A stretch of 64,000 bases of DNA from Flavobacterium sp. UBA7680 (GTDB lineage Bacteria; Bacteroidota; Bacteroidia; Flavobacteriales; Flavobacteriaceae), in contig NZ_DLHA01000019.1 in the NCBI RefSeq assembly GCF_002482975.1, forward strand, positions 278,310 through 342,309, given 5' to 3'. Shown one piece after another: positions 53,402 to 60,731 of this stretch (position 1 is its first letter; every line of letters starts with the position of its first letter). The position numbers and the translations under genes were made by a program. Under the pieces are notes generated by a model that saw nothing but the letters and a program-made list of their open reading frames with translations, ran no database searches and was not told the DNA's origin.

Positions 53402-54775
53402 CTAAAAATTCAGCTGCATGGTAATTCCGGCGAAAAAAATATCTTTCCCTGTTCCCGAAGCTTTTATATAATCTCCCGCATTAAACCACGTGGATTCAAA
53501 ACGAAAATAAAGATACGGATTTGGCTGCCAAATCACCTCATTTTCAAGCTGGTTTCCAATTTTCTTGCTTGATGTTGTATCACCCGGATAGATCAAAAAA
53601 GTATTTGGCCCATAAATCCCGTCATTGCTGCTGTATCTCCAAAACATATCATAATCGATCACCCAGTCAATATTTTCACTCAGTTGTAAACTTATTCCGG
53701 GATGAAAATCCAAAAGATTTGACGGCCCAATTATAGAGGCTAAACCAAAATAGCCGCCACGTGGAAACAACGGATTAAAAGTCTGTAATTGATTATCTCC
53801 CATTTGTTTATCACCGCTTATAGCTTCGGCTTTAAAACTCAGTTCAGGATGAAATTTTATTTCATTAAAACGATATCCCAAATTAATCGAAGCCGTCCAT
53901 GCACTGATATCTTTTGAAGCAAAATCACCAAACTGATACAAAGCTTCACCGTCATAACGCCAGTTTTCGGTTTTTCCCCAAATTCTGGTTCCTACAGAAT
54001 GTCGTTCTTCTTTTCCTGCGCCGTCATTAAATGTGGCTTTTGTTCTTTCATATCCAAAATAATAAACATCGATATTTTTGATAAGCGGAACTTTGTTAAT
54101 TACAAAATAACTGCCCCAAAACTGCCTTTCTGGAGTAGAATTATCATCAAAAATTCCGTCGTGCGCCACAACAAAATGACTGTAGAAAAAATCAGCCGAA
54201 ACATTGTCTTTTGAAGTTATCAATTTTACCGCATCAAAAGACTGGCGGTTATTTGGCCCGTCTCTCATGGCAACCAAACGCTGTGATCCGTACGTGAGTT
54301 CCTGCCTTCCTGCCCTTAAAATAAGCTTGTGATTTTTTTCATTTATGAAATTAAAATCGGCGAAAGCCTGATGCACTTCAAGCGGATTTTGATCAACCGG
54401 ACTTGGATCAATTCTACTGTCGGCCAAACTGCTTTGTGTCTGCACAAAAGCCCTGAAAAATTTTCCAGCATGAAAATCGGCATGAAACAAATAGCGTGAT
54501 AAAACATAACCATCGCTGTCTTGCGGGCCGTCTCCCCAATTTTCATTTTCGGCATAGAAATATTGATATCTAATGCTTCCGCCAAAACTGATATAAGATT
54601 CTTTAGATGCCGAAAGCGGTAAAAACTTCATTGTTTTATACCAGTTATCTGTTGTGGTATCGCTTTTTAGGAAACTATAATTTTCATCATATCGAAGCGA
54701 TTTAAAATCAGGATACTGTTGTCCAAAACAGGACAATGAAATGAACAAAATCAGTATTAAAATTGTATTTTTCAT
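53402..54775 (-). CDS. Alginate-export-family outer-membrane beta-barrel protein
   Basis: 457 residues from the ATG at 54775, which begins the signal peptide (MKNTILILILFISLSCFGQ); the earlier ATG at 54814 adds 13 unlikely residues. The mature part has the pattern of the Alginate_exp porin family: FGGSIRYQYFYAENENWG, LRAGRQELTYGSQRLVAMRDGPNNRQSFDAV in short form, and a C-terminal aromatic MQLNF. Members are usually substrate-specific outer-membrane channels. It is last in an operon with an MBL-fold protein and an alpha/beta hydrolase. Confidence 0.85.
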   Translation of the reverse strand: MKNTILILILFISLSCFGQQYPDFKSLRYDENYSFLKSDTTTDNWYKTMKFLPLSASKESYISFGGSIRYQYFYAENENWGDGPQDSDGYVLSRYLFHADFHAGKFFRAFVQTQSSLADSRIDPSPVDQNPLEVHQAFADFNFINEKNHKLILRAGRQELTYGSQRLVAMRDGPNNRQSFDAVKLITSKDNVSADFFYSHFVVAHDGIFDDNSTPERQFWGSYFVINKVPLIKNIDVYYFGYERTKATFNDGAGKEERHSVGTRIWGKTENWRYDGEALYQFGDFASKDISAWTASINLGYRFNEIKFHPELSFKAEAISGDKQMGDNQLQTFNPLFPRGGYFGLASIIGPSNLLDFHPGISLQLSENIDWVIDYDMFWRYSSNDGIYGPNTFLIYPGDTTSSKKIGNQLENEVIWQPNPYLYFRFESTWFNAGDYIKASGTGKDIFFAGITMQLNF

Positions 54776-54813
54776 TGTCCTTATTTTAAAACATTTATAA
54801 GTTGTAAACAACA

Positions 54814-55833
54814 TTATTTTAGGCTGTTTTGTTTGATATCCTTATAGGCATTCGGAATATTGAAATTAAAATGAAGCCAGTTAAAAAGTTCATAACCTTT
54901 GTTAAACTCTTTCATTTTAACAGCGGTTTTGGTTTCTTCTAAAGTCAGGCCTTTTTTAACCGCATTTTCAACATTTGTTTTTAATGCTTCGACATAATCA
55001 ATCGTATATTTTATTCCGGCTTTATTGGTAATTCGCCCGTGTCCCGGAACTACAATATCTTTGTCGCCAATCATATTATAAATCTTATTCAGGTTGTTTA
55101 CAGGCTCCAGAAAATAACCGTCGAACAACCACGGGATTGTCGGACTTTCGGCAATAAATGGATTTCCGGCCCAAAGTACATTTCCCGTCGGCGATTTTAA
55201 ATACACAAAAAGATCTGCCGGAGACTGCGCCGTTCCCACGTTTATAATCTCAACAATGTTTCCTTTTCCCATATCAATCTTTAGGTTTTGATTGATGGCG
55301 ATTGTAATATCTGCCGGACGATAAACACTTTCTTCAATTCCTCTGCCTTTACCAAAAAGCATAATCATAAACTGTTTGATATTCTCGTAATTTTTAGAAA
55401 GGTTTTCTTTGCAGAATTCGTTCTGGATAATAATGGTTTCTTTTGGAAGCAAATAATTTCCAAAACAATGATCGCCATGATCGCTGGTGTTTACGGCATA
55501 AACAATAGGTTTATCAGTAACAGATCGGATTAGTTTATACAACTGATCGTACAATCTTTTGCTCAGCAAAGTTTCAATTACCAAAACTCCTTTTTCGCCC
55601 ACAATAAAACCTGCCGATGTTGCTTGTGCAATACCTTTTGTTGTTTCAGCTTCAACCGTTTCCGGCGCGACTGAATAAACATTTTCTGCAATTTTATGAA
55701 GTTTTAAAGTTACCGTATTCGCATCCCAAATAGGAACATGATCCGGCATAGGAAATTGTGCGTAAGCCGCTGTATTACTTAAAATAAGCAATATGATAAT
55801 TGTAAATCTTAAAATGATTTTTTTAGTTTTCAT
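54814..55833 (-). CDS. Secreted metallo-beta-lactamase-fold protein with altered metal site
   Basis: 339 residues. Signal peptide about 1-26 (AAYAQ). MBL fold with the metal motif reading NTSDHGDH (S117, H119, D121, H122) where HxHxDH is normal. By alignment with the usual GHTPGDL and AGD motifs, the third His is Q203 and the bridging Asp is N224; the last His is kept (VPGHG, H265). So most of the first zinc site is gone while D121, H122 and H265 of the second remain. It may bind one metal or act on another substrate class. Middle gene of a three-gene operon. Confidence 0.82.
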   Translation of the reverse strand: MKTKKIILRFTIIILLILSNTAAYAQFPMPDHVPIWDANTVTLKLHKIAENVYSVAPETVEAETTKGIAQATSAGFIVGEKGVLVIETLLSKRLYDQLYKLIRSVTDKPIVYAVNTSDHGDHCFGNYLLPKETIIIQNEFCKENLSKNYENIKQFMIMLFGKGRGIEESVYRPADITIAINQNLKIDMGKGNIVEIINVGTAQSPADLFVYLKSPTGNVLWAGNPFIAESPTIPWLFDGYFLEPVNNLNKIYNMIGDKDIVVPGHGRITNKAGIKYTIDYVEALKTNVENAVKKGLTLEETKTAVKMKEFNKGYELFNWLHFNFNIPNAYKDIKQNSLK

Positions 55834-55884
55834 TAGATATGGTTTATAGAAAATAGCTTAGAATCTTCAATTATTGAGTTGAAG

Positions 55885-56889
55885 TTATTTTGCAGTAAAA
55901 AAGGCTAAAAGATCTTTTTGAACCTGCGCTGTATTTTCCTGAACCAGCCAATGTCCTGAACCTGCAATTTTAGATTCGGTTACGTTTTCGGCAACTAGTT
56001 TAGAATGGTCTTTCAAAAACGCTGCTGCAAAATATTCGCCACCCATTGCCAATAAAGGCATTTTTAGTTTTGTTTTAGCAAAAACCAAATTATCTTTTCC
56101 GTCCTGAGGGAAATTAGCAAACCATTTAAAACTTGATTTTGCACCATCTTTTACGGCATATGCTCTAACAAATTCTGCAGTTTCTTCTGGAGTGAAAGGA
56201 TCTTTTACGTGTCCAACCATTGGCCAGAAATTAGTCAAAAATTCTTTTTCTTTTCCTTTAACAATATCTCCCGAAGCTGGCCATGCAAAGAATCCAAACC
56301 ACCACGCAGAAGCCGAAACCTGCGACCAAACTGGTTCAATTCCCGGAAGCAATGCATCCATTAATGCCAGTTTTTTAACTTCAGAACCGTATTGCGCCGC
56401 ATAAGCATACGCTACCATAAGTCCAATATCGTGACCTGCCAGATTGATATTATTATAACCTAGTTTTTTTACTAACTCATGAATATCTGTTGCCATTGTT
56501 TTTTTGTCATAACCGCCTTCTGGTTTATCAGACTCGCCTACTCCTCTTAAATCTGGCGCGATTACGGTAAAATGTTTCGAAAGTTCAGGCAGCAAACGAT
56601 TCCACATATACCAGTTTTGCCCAAAACCGTGAACAAGTACAAGCGGTTCCCCTTTTCCGCCTATAACGTAGTGAATGTTGACACCGTTAACTAAAGCAGT
56701 TTGGTGTTTAAAATTAGCCGGTGGATTGGCGGGTTTTACCGTAGCCGTATCTTCTGCAACTGTAGTTTCTTCCGCTGCTTTTGCCGGTTCTTCTTTTTTA
56801 TTACAAGAGGTTAGAGAAAATAAACTGATGATCAAAAGGCCTATAAATATTTTTAAAGACCCAAAATTTTGGTTAAAAATTGGTTTCAT
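55885..56889 (-). CDS. Lipoprotein alpha/beta hydrolase (epoxide hydrolase / haloalkane dehalogenase type)
   Basis: 334 residues. Lipoprotein signal ending LFSLTSCNKKEEP, then an Ala/Pro-rich linker and an alpha/beta-hydrolase domain: oxyanion motif VHGFGQNWYMW, nucleophile Asp in AGHDIGLMVAYAYA, catalytic His in GSGHWLVQE. The GHDxG nucleophile marks the epoxide-hydrolase/dehalogenase branch rather than esterases. Its anchoring in the envelope fits the secreted partner enzymes encoded downstream. First gene of the operon 56889-53402. Substrate unknown. Confidence 0.88.
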   Translation of the reverse strand: MKPIFNQNFGSLKIFIGLLIISLFSLTSCNKKEEPAKAAEETTVAEDTATVKPANPPANFKHQTALVNGVNIHYVIGGKGEPLVLVHGFGQNWYMWNRLLPELSKHFTVIAPDLRGVGESDKPEGGYDKKTMATDIHELVKKLGYNNINLAGHDIGLMVAYAYAAQYGSEVKKLALMDALLPGIEPVWSQVSASAWWFGFFAWPASGDIVKGKEKEFLTNFWPMVGHVKDPFTPEETAEFVRAYAVKDGAKSSFKWFANFPQDGKDNLVFAKTKLKMPLLAMGGEYFAAAFLKDHSKLVAENVTESKIAGSGHWLVQENTAQVQKDLLAFFTAK

Positions 56890-57030
56890 AATTTTTTTAA
56901 AATTAATTGTTGGTAATTTTTTTAGATTTTCGATTATTCGAATACCAACCGGGAAACCAAAATAATGCCTTTATACGAAATGCTTTATTATAAAGACTTT
57001 ACCTGTTTTTCTAAATATCGTTATTAACTA

Positions 57031-57063
57031 TATATCGCTATCATATGTAAAAGTGGCGATATA
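57031..57063. promoter_or_regulatory. Inverted repeat upstream of the hydrolase operon
   Basis: TATATCGC (57031-57038) and GCGATATA (57056-57063), 17 bases apart, with an extra ATATCG at 57015. They lie about 140 bases before the ATG of the alpha/beta hydrolase gene. They could be operator half-sites for a dimeric regulator. Confidence 0.4.
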
Positions 57064-57078
57064 ACACTAATTAATTCT

Positions 57079-57106
57079 GATTTTAGATTTTAGATTTTAG
57101 ATTTTT
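57079..57106. repeat. GATTTTA tandem repeat
   Basis: Three and a half copies of the 7-mer GATTTTA followed by a degenerate continuation to about 57118. Simple-sequence DNA; no gene in 56890-57224. Confidence 0.8.
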
Positions 57107-57155
57107 GACTTTAGATTTAGCTTTGCTTTAAATAAGTTTGAAACTTAACAGGCAT

Positions 57156-57184
57156 AAAAAAAACCGCATTAAAACGGTTTTTAT
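57156..57184 (-). terminator. Terminator of the 76-residue lipoprotein gene
   Basis: AAAAACCG and CGGTTTTT with a short loop and flanking A/T runs, about 40 bases after the stop codon. Confidence 0.85.
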
Positions 57185-57224
57185 TTTAAGATTATAAAAG
57201 TTTAGCAGCTTTTATAAAATTGGC

Positions 57225-57455
57225 CTATTTTTTAGGAGCATTTGCATCACTTGGCTGCGGGTCACTTGGTTCGTTTCCTTCGTTAGCTCTCGTTGTTCCT
57301 TTAGTTCCTGTATTTAATGATGTACTGTCTCCTGCTTTTATAGCATCTGAATCTGTATTTACTGCAGTTCCTGAAGAAGAACTTGTTTTACAAGAAACAG
57401 AAAGTGCAATTATAGCGATATATACCAGTAGTTTGAATTTCAATATAGTTTTCAT
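57225..57455 (-). CDS. Small Ser/Thr/Pro-rich lipoprotein
   Basis: 76 residues. Lipoprotein signal MKTILKFKLLVYIAIIALSVSC, then a low-complexity hydrophilic tail without structure. A TAAATTTG -7 box lies upstream (minus, 57495-57488) and a terminator behind it, which supports a real gene. Function unknown. Confidence 0.75.
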   Translation of the reverse strand: MKTILKFKLLVYIAIIALSVSCKTSSSSGTAVNTDSDAIKAGDSTSLNTGTKGTTRANEGNEPSDPQPSDANAPKK

Positions 57456-57487
57456 AATTAATTTTTTAAGTTTATAATAAAGCTTAT

Positions 57488-57495
57488 CAAATTTA
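57488..57495 (-). promoter_or_regulatory. -7 box of the small lipoprotein gene
   Basis: Minus-strand TAAATTTG, a full match to TAnnTTTG, 33 bases before the ATG. No -33 element recognised. Confidence 0.5.
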
Positions 57496-57573
57496 ATTAT
57501 TACGTATTTTATTATGTTTCACTATTTTAACTTTATGTTACACAATTAATTATAGAAAAATTCAATATTGTTT

Positions 57574-57876
57574 TTATTTTATTGGCGAAGTCAAAATGAT
57601 ATTTCTTTCGTCTAAAAGCGGGACAATCTGCCCTAAAACTAAATCCTTAAAATGAGCAGTATTTCGGTGTTCGGTTACAGCCTCTTCGCTGGTATATCCT
57701 TCAAATAATACAATTGTATTTAAATCGGTAATGCTTTGGTGAATGTTGTAAAACAGATTACCGCTTTCCTGAATACTTTTTTCCTGAACAGTTTTTAGTA
57801 ACTGCAAAACGTTTTCAATTTGACCTTCTTTAACTTTCCATGTTGCGAAAACATGAACTGGATTTTCATTTTTCAT
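57574..57876 (-). CDS. Antibiotic biosynthesis monooxygenase (ABM) domain protein
   Basis: 100 residues, one ABM ferredoxin-like domain: HVFATWKVKEGQIENVLQLL, then GNLFYNIHQS and a C-terminal FEGYTSEEAVTEHRNTAHF. Related small proteins are quinol or heme monooxygenases, or quinone-handling proteins. It follows the DJ-1 gene on the same strand, 86 bases apart with a hairpin between. Confidence 0.88.
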   Translation of the reverse strand: MKNENPVHVFATWKVKEGQIENVLQLLKTVQEKSIQESGNLFYNIHQSITDLNTIVLFEGYTSEEAVTEHRNTAHFKDLVLGQIVPLLDERNIILTSPIK

Positions 57877-57917
57877 TTTTGTTTTCTTTTGATGAGATAA
57901 TTGATTTTTAAAATCAT

Positions 57918-57950
57918 ATTGACCTCTGCCCGATTTTGGAAGAGGTCAAT
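57918..57950 (-). terminator. Hairpin between DJ-1 and ABM genes
   Basis: ATTGACCTCT and AGAGGTCAAT are perfect 10-base arms with a 13-base loop. It lies 13 bases after the DJ-1 stop codon but lacks a strong T run on the minus strand, so it may attenuate rather than stop, or be an operator for the ABM gene. Confidence 0.5.
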
Positions 57951-57962
57951 AGAATCAGCTAA

Positions 57963-58757
57963 TTATTTTTTAGGAGCTTCTAAAATGGCAATCATTTTTT
58001 CGGCTACTCCTTTTGCAGATGCAGGGTTTTGACCTGTAACCAAATTTCCATCAGCAATACTGTGCGCTGACCAAACTGCGGCCGCGTGGAATTTTGCACC
58101 TTGTTTTGTCAACGCAGATTCTAATAAAAATGGCACATCGGCAATGGCGTACCCTTTTTCTTCTTCATCTGTAAATGAAGTAATGTTTTTACCGTTTACC
58201 AAATACGATCCGTCACTTAATTTTACATTTAATAAAGAAACCGGACCGTGACAGACAGCGCCAACTACTCCGTTGCGTTCGTAAGTTTCTTTAATCACTT
58301 TTTTAAGAAGCGCGTTTTCAGGCATATCTACCATTGGTGCTAATCCACCTGGTACAAAAACGGCATCGTAAGTACTTACATCAACAGTAGATAATTTTAC
58401 TGCTTTTTGCATGGTTTCCCATCCTTTTCCAGTTAAAAAAGCAAGGTTATCTGGATCTCCTGCTAAACTAAGTGCATCTAAATACGGAGTGTCTCCGGTT
58501 AAGCTAGCAAAATCAATTTGATAATTTGCTCTGTCAAATTCAGCATATGGATGTGCTACTTCAGGAAGAAAACTTCCTGTTCTTCTGTTGTTTGGACCAA
58601 TTGTATTTGCATTTGATACAATAATTAAAATTCTCTTTTTCATTTTCGTTTCATTTTTGTGGTTTGTTTTTTCTTCCGATACTTTATTTTCTTTTTTAGT
58701 TTGTGCACTAGCTGCAAAAAAGGAAAGTGCCATTGTCAAGATCATAATTTTTTTCAT
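57963..58757 (-). CDS. Exported DJ-1/PfpI-family protein (Hsp31-like glyoxalase type)
   Basis: 264 residues. Signal peptide about 1-18 (FAASAQ) and a charged linker, then a DJ-1/PfpI domain. The Glu in RRTGSFLPEVAHPYAEF, the nucleophile Cys in GAVCHGP and the neighbouring His form the active site of glutathione-independent glyoxalases and chaperones of the Hsp31 class. Export is uncommon for this class. Its promoter carries a TGTGA-N6-TCACA palindrome and it follows a Crp-family gene. Confidence 0.88.
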   Translation of the reverse strand: MKKIMILTMALSFFAASAQTKKENKVSEEKTNHKNETKMKKRILIIVSNANTIGPNNRRTGSFLPEVAHPYAEFDRANYQIDFASLTGDTPYLDALSLAGDPDNLAFLTGKGWETMQKAVKLSTVDVSTYDAVFVPGGLAPMVDMPENALLKKVIKETYERNGVVGAVCHGPVSLLNVKLSDGSYLVNGKNITSFTDEEEKGYAIADVPFLLESALTKQGAKFHAAAVWSAHSIADGNLVTGQNPASAKGVAEKMIAILEAPKK

Positions 58758-58796
58758 CTGTATTATTTTTTAATTGGTTATGAATTATTTACAAGA

Positions 58797-58823
58797 CAAA
58801 TTTATATCGGTATGCCTGCTCAA
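58797..58823 (-). promoter_or_regulatory. Promoter of the DJ-1-family gene
   Basis: Minus-strand TTG (58823-58821), 16 bases, TAAATTTG (58804-58797), about 40 bases before the ATG. Confidence 0.65.
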
Positions 58824-58841
58824 TGCGAGGAGGCAAGTCAC

Positions 58842-58870
58842 AAAAAAAGTGTGACGTAAATCACACTTTG
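58842..58870 (-). promoter_or_regulatory. CRP-consensus palindrome that doubles as a terminator hairpin
   Basis: AAAGTGTGA (58846-58854), CGTAAA, TCACACTTT (58861-58869): it contains TGTGA-N6-TCACA, the exact core of the E. coli CRP operator. Its centre is 60.5 bases from the G of the DJ-1 -7 box. On the minus strand it is also a 9-bp stem followed by seven T, 17 bases after the Crp gene's stop codon, so a terminator role alone could explain it. Confidence 0.65.
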
Positions 58871-58886
58871 AGAGGTTTTAATGATG

Positions 58887-59456
58887 CTATTTATTGTTAG
58901 AGTAAAGCCTGCTAAGGGTTTCACGGCTTACGCCCAGATATTCTGCAATATATTTTTTGGGAATCTTCTGCGTTAAATTGGGATAGAGATTGGCAAATTC
59001 TTTGTATCGCTGTTCCGGTTTATTAGAAAGTAAGGAAACAATTCGCTGCTGAAGCGCAATATATCCTTTGGTTAGTTTTACCCTAAAAAAGTGTTCCATT
59101 TTGTGTGATGCAATCGAAAGTTTTTCTCTTCCTTCCAGCGTTAAACACAAAACTTCTCCGGCTTCCATGCAAACTACATACATGTTTGCGGGTTTTTGGT
59201 TGAAATAAGAAATATAATCAGACATCCACCAGTTCTCTGTTGCAAACTGTACAATATGTTCTTTTCCGTCATCATCAAGATAAAAAACCCTGAAAATACC
59301 GCTTACAATAATATATTCATACTTTGCTTCGTCGCCCTGACTAATTAAATATTGATTTTTTAAAACTTTTCGTATCGTGAAAAATGGTTTGATCGATTCA
59401 AATTCTTCATCGGTTACGGGAATAATTTCTTCAATATGTTTTCGCAGTTTTTCCAT
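58887..59456 (-). CDS. Crp/Fnr-family regulator (paralogue 4, CRP-like helix)
   Basis: 189 residues. Beta-roll about 25-115 and a C-terminal helix-turn-helix with recognition helix VSRETLSRLY. The RETxxR pattern equals the three base-reading residues of E. coli CRP (R180, E181, R185). The cAMP cassette is not conserved (ENWWMSDYISYFN). More distant from the three paralogues at 29291, 32645 and 34179 than these are from each other. The gene behind it, DJ-1, has a CRP-consensus palindrome. A TATCTTTG box (minus, 59482-59475) precedes it. Confidence 0.92.
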   Translation of the reverse strand: MEKLRKHIEEIIPVTDEEFESIKPFFTIRKVLKNQYLISQGDEAKYEYIIVSGIFRVFYLDDDGKEHIVQFATENWWMSDYISYFNQKPANMYVVCMEAGEVLCLTLEGREKLSIASHKMEHFFRVKLTKGYIALQQRIVSLLSNKPEQRYKEFANLYPNLTQKIPKKYIAEYLGVSRETLSRLYSNNK

Positions 59457-59583
59457 AATTCAGTTTTACCAAACCAAAGATAAAAGATTTATTGCTTTTC
59501 ATTATTGTTCATTTAGAAACCTTCAATGATAATTAAGTAATTGTTTGCCGAAATCGTATAAGAAAACATGCTGACTATCTGAG

Positions 59584-59591
59584 TACTTTTG
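59584..59591 (+). promoter_or_regulatory. -7 box of the acidic protein gene
   Basis: TACTTTTG matches TAnnTTTG, 56 bases before the ATG; no clear -33. Confidence 0.45.
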
Positions 59592-59647
59592 AAATAGTAT
59601 GAAAACTTAAATAAAGAATTTCATAACTAAATTTTAAAAATATTTAT

Positions 59648-60004
59648 ATGATAGCAGATACTAATAGATATTACAATCAGGACGATAGTAATTTCACAAA
59701 CGATAATCAGAGTTACGTAGATCAATATCAGCAAGAACACATTGGCGATCAAAATAATTTTGAAGAAACTTATTCTTTAAACGAAGAACAGAATTATCTT
59801 GATAAGGAATTTTCGAATGCGCTTGAAAGAGACGATCAGGAAGATTTAGAACAGGATTTTGACGAAAGTGAATTAGAAGAAGATGATTTAGAAGAAGAGG
59901 AAGATTTAGATGAAGATGATCTGGACGACGATTTGGTAGAAGATTATGATGAAAATGACCGAGAGCCGGAAACTTTTGCCGACGATGCGTATAAAATTGA
60001 TTAA
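59648..60004 (+). CDS. Strongly acidic, disordered protein
   Basis: 118 residues with almost half Asp plus Glu in the second part and many Asn/Gln/Tyr in the first; only two Arg-rich spots. No signal peptide, no fold expected. It has its own promoter box and terminator. Possible roles are binding of cations or basic proteins, but no family is recognised. Confidence 0.75.
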   Translation: MIADTNRYYNQDDSNFTNDNQSYVDQYQQEHIGDQNNFEETYSLNEEQNYLDKEFSNALERDDQEDLEQDFDESELEEDDLEEEEDLDEDDLDDDLVEDYDENDREPETFADDAYKID

Positions 60005-60023
60005 TCTGAACTTCAAAAAATTT

Positions 60024-60058
60024 AAAAGTGCTATATCAAAAGATGAAGCACTTTTTTT
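60024..60058 (+). terminator. Terminator of the acidic protein gene
   Basis: AAAAGTGC and GCACTTTT with a 16-base loop and run of seven T. Confidence 0.75.
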
Positions 60059-60122
60059 GTTTTTATCTACAACGAACACAAAAACAGGTATTTATACCTA
60101 AGAAAAAGAAAAATTAATTGAT

Positions 60123-60130
60123 TAAATTTG
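60123..60130 (+). promoter_or_regulatory. -7 box of the Hint-like/PhyH pair
   Basis: TAAATTTG, a full match to TAnnTTTG, 46 bases before the ATG of the Hint-like gene. A small palindrome (AGGTATTTATACCT, 60088-60101) lies just upstream. Confidence 0.5.
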
Positions 60131-60176
60131 AGATAATAATTACGTATAAGCAGGTTTAACTAAATATCGGCACAAT

Positions 60177-60728
60177 ATGAAAACAAGCCCAAATCAATCT
60201 GTAAAACACTTAAATAGTAATGATTTCGCTTATTCTGCAAAAATCTCAACTCCCAACGGAGAAAAAGACATTCAATCTTTTCAAATAGGAGATTCAATTT
60301 TAGCCTTTTCTGCAAAATTAGAATCGGGAACCGTTAAACTGACGGCTTCTCAGGCAAAAGTTTCGTTTAGCCATGGTATCGAATGTGGAAAGCAAACACG
60401 TATGATTTATATAAATTTGGTAGATTCTCAGGGTTTATCAAAAAATATTACCTGCAGCGCAGACCAGCTTTTTTTACTAAGCAACGGAAAATATGCACCT
60501 GCTTCACAATTACAGTCAGGACAAGAACTTGTCAATAAAGATGGTAATCCCATCCATATAGAATCTGTTAAATCAGGTTCATTTCGCGGTGGCATTCATA
60601 GTATTTCAACAAATGCTGCGGTTGGTGACATTCCGAATGGTCATTTATTTGTGGCAAATGATATTATAATGGGAGATTTTTCACTTCAATTGTATTTTGA
60701 TTATCTTCCTGACGATTTGAAACAATAA
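60177..60728 (+). CDS. Degenerate Hint (Hedgehog/intein)-like domain protein
   Basis: 183 residues. Residues about 20-45 (AKISTPNGEKDIQSFQIGDSI) follow the N-terminal Hint block, and ITCSADQLFLLSNGKYAPASQLQSGQ follows the block B pattern in shortened form. The end (GHLFVANDIIMG) resembles block G. The self-splicing residues are replaced: Ala in place of the first Cys/Ser, Gln in place of the block B His. So the fold is likely kept without cleavage activity. It is joined to a PhyH dioxygenase gene three bases downstream. The assignment rests on pattern only. Confidence 0.6.
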   Translation: MKTSPNQSVKHLNSNDFAYSAKISTPNGEKDIQSFQIGDSILAFSAKLESGTVKLTASQAKVSFSHGIECGKQTRMIYINLVDSQGLSKNITCSADQLFLLSNGKYAPASQLQSGQELVNKDGNPIHIESVKSGSFRGGIHSISTNAAVGDIPNGHLFVANDIIMGDFSLQLYFDYLPDDLKQ

Positions 60729-60731
60729 AAT

